From contig CAJNCF010000001.1 in assembly GCA_905221195.1 (NCBI GenBank), forward strand, positions 124,001 through 188,000: DNA of 64,000 bases. The letters run 5' to 3'. Positions 63,585 through 64,000 of this stretch are shown in pieces (position 1 is the stretch's first letter; the number at the start of each line of letters is the position of its first letter). This DNA is from a bacterium (GTDB lineage Bacteria > Bacillota > Bacilli > Lactobacillales > Streptococcaceae). The notes beneath the pieces are model-generated. The model did no database searches, had not been told where the DNA came from, and saw nothing but the letters and a program-made list of their open reading frames with translations. Position numbers and translations under genes: made by a program.

Positions 63585-63930
63585 GTTTGAAAAAATTAGT
63601 CTAAAATAGAGACTGCATCTTGTTTTTCTATTCAAGAATGGTGGATAGAGAATGATTATTTAACAATTCAAAATAGAACCGAAAGCAGTGGTGAAAATCA
63701 TTGCTTTTGTTCGCTTTATTTGTACTTTTGCTTGTGGATGTGATATACTAAAATCGTGGAATTCAGTGGAAGGATAATTTGCAATTTCTATATTCAAATA
63801 TGCATAAAAATTTATTCATAATTTGCTTTTAAATAGAAAACCTGTAGATATCTATCCAGACTGCAAAGGTAGACGAGCCTGCTATGGCTGAATTTGCCTT
63901 TTTAAAAAATATAAAATAGTGAGGAAAACA
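63585..63930. other. Control region after vex3
   Basis: No pep27-like ORF was found. TATACT (63744-63749) is a candidate -10 for the next gene. TATGCATAAAAATTTATTCATA near 63800 (given in part: ATGCATAAAAATTTATTCAT) is an imperfect dyad. A stem AAAGG..AGCC..GGCT..CCTTTTT (63865-63903) before the next ATG could act as an attenuator. Confidence 0.4.
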
Positions 63931-64000
63931 ATGAGACAAACAACTGTTAGAGGGACATTATCCCTACGTGGCTTTAGAAAATTAAGAACTGGTGCAATTG
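63931..64000 (+). CDS. Start of a probable exported protein (partial)
   Basis: Only 23 codons are visible before the window ends (MRQTTVRGTLSLRGFRKLRTG AI..). GAGG precedes the ATG. The basic stretch GFRKLRTGAI recalls the RK..xG start of YSIRK-type signal peptides of streptococcal surface proteins. Nothing more can be said. Confidence 0.4.
   Translation, partial: MRQTTVRGTLSLRGFRKLRTGAI

Noticed and set aside
1..64000. CRISPR arrays or prophage
   Set aside because: No regularly spaced repeats and no phage structural, integrase or cas genes were seen.
63931..64000. Start of vncR or pep27 after vex3
   Set aside because: The visible start (MRQTTVRGTLSL) matches neither a response regulator start nor pep27.

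Overview
The window looks like a chromosomal piece of a mitis-group Streptococcus (S. mitis / S. pseudopneumoniae / S. pneumoniae relatives). The protein sequences and the order of most housekeeping genes match what I recall of the pneumococcal region around psaBCA, relA, thrS, galE, murT-gatD and codY. Three BOX-type repeats are also typical of this group. A choline-binding amidase, an iron-complex operon with an esterase, and the position of vex1-2-3 differ from the pneumococcal layout I remember, so a commensal relative is more likely. Species assignment is inference.

Layout. (1) 1-4.5 kb: a peptide quorum-sensing locus with a TprA/PlcR-like regulator (cut by the window edge). Divergent from it is a phrA-like pheromone gene ending in GLDVGKAD, broken by one extra A. 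Peptide-gene debris, a bacteriocin-associated membrane protein and its ABC ATPase follow. (2) 4.5-10 kb: tpx, psaA, psaC, psaB (manganese uptake, PsaR box) and divergent pepO. (3) 10-22 kb: MBL hydrolase, choline-binding amidase, relA-dtd, two paralogous membrane proteins, pnuC, psaR, a phosphoesterase, an Rrf2 regulator, a frameshifted lipase-like gene, and an oxidoreductase with its TetR regulator. (4) 22-24 kb: a Bce-type two-component system. (5) 24-28 kb: an AT-rich accessory island holding an Rgg regulator, a divergent 16-residue double-tryptophan peptide gene, the SPASM tail of a deleted radical-SAM enzyme and an ABC exporter. This is probably a decayed pheromone-controlled RiPP cluster. 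(6) 28-33 kb: potassium channel plus DUF389 protein (with a truncated duplicate), thrS with T-box, rpsO. (7) 32.6-34 kb: cadD with a leader ORF, between direct repeats. (8) 34-38 kb: an iron-complex ABC importer with an esterase. (9) 38-60 kb: core metabolism (P-type ATPase, trmK, dadA-like, galE, glycosyltransferase, ferredoxin, cmk, truA, pdxK plus an ECF S component, pepQ, murT-gatD, har, cshA, codY-pncA, tRNA-Leu). (10) 60-64 kb: the vex1-vex2-vex3 ABC system and the start of an exported-protein gene.

Several parts are linked. PsaR (17.2 kb) should act on the palindrome over the psaB promoter. MurT-GatD amidates lipid II. CodY has a recognisable box before its own promoter. The two peptide-pheromone loci (1 kb and 24.7 kb) both look partly degraded: regulators and transporters remain, while precursor or modifying genes are damaged. 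Functions are assigned from motifs and family memory; no database search was possible.
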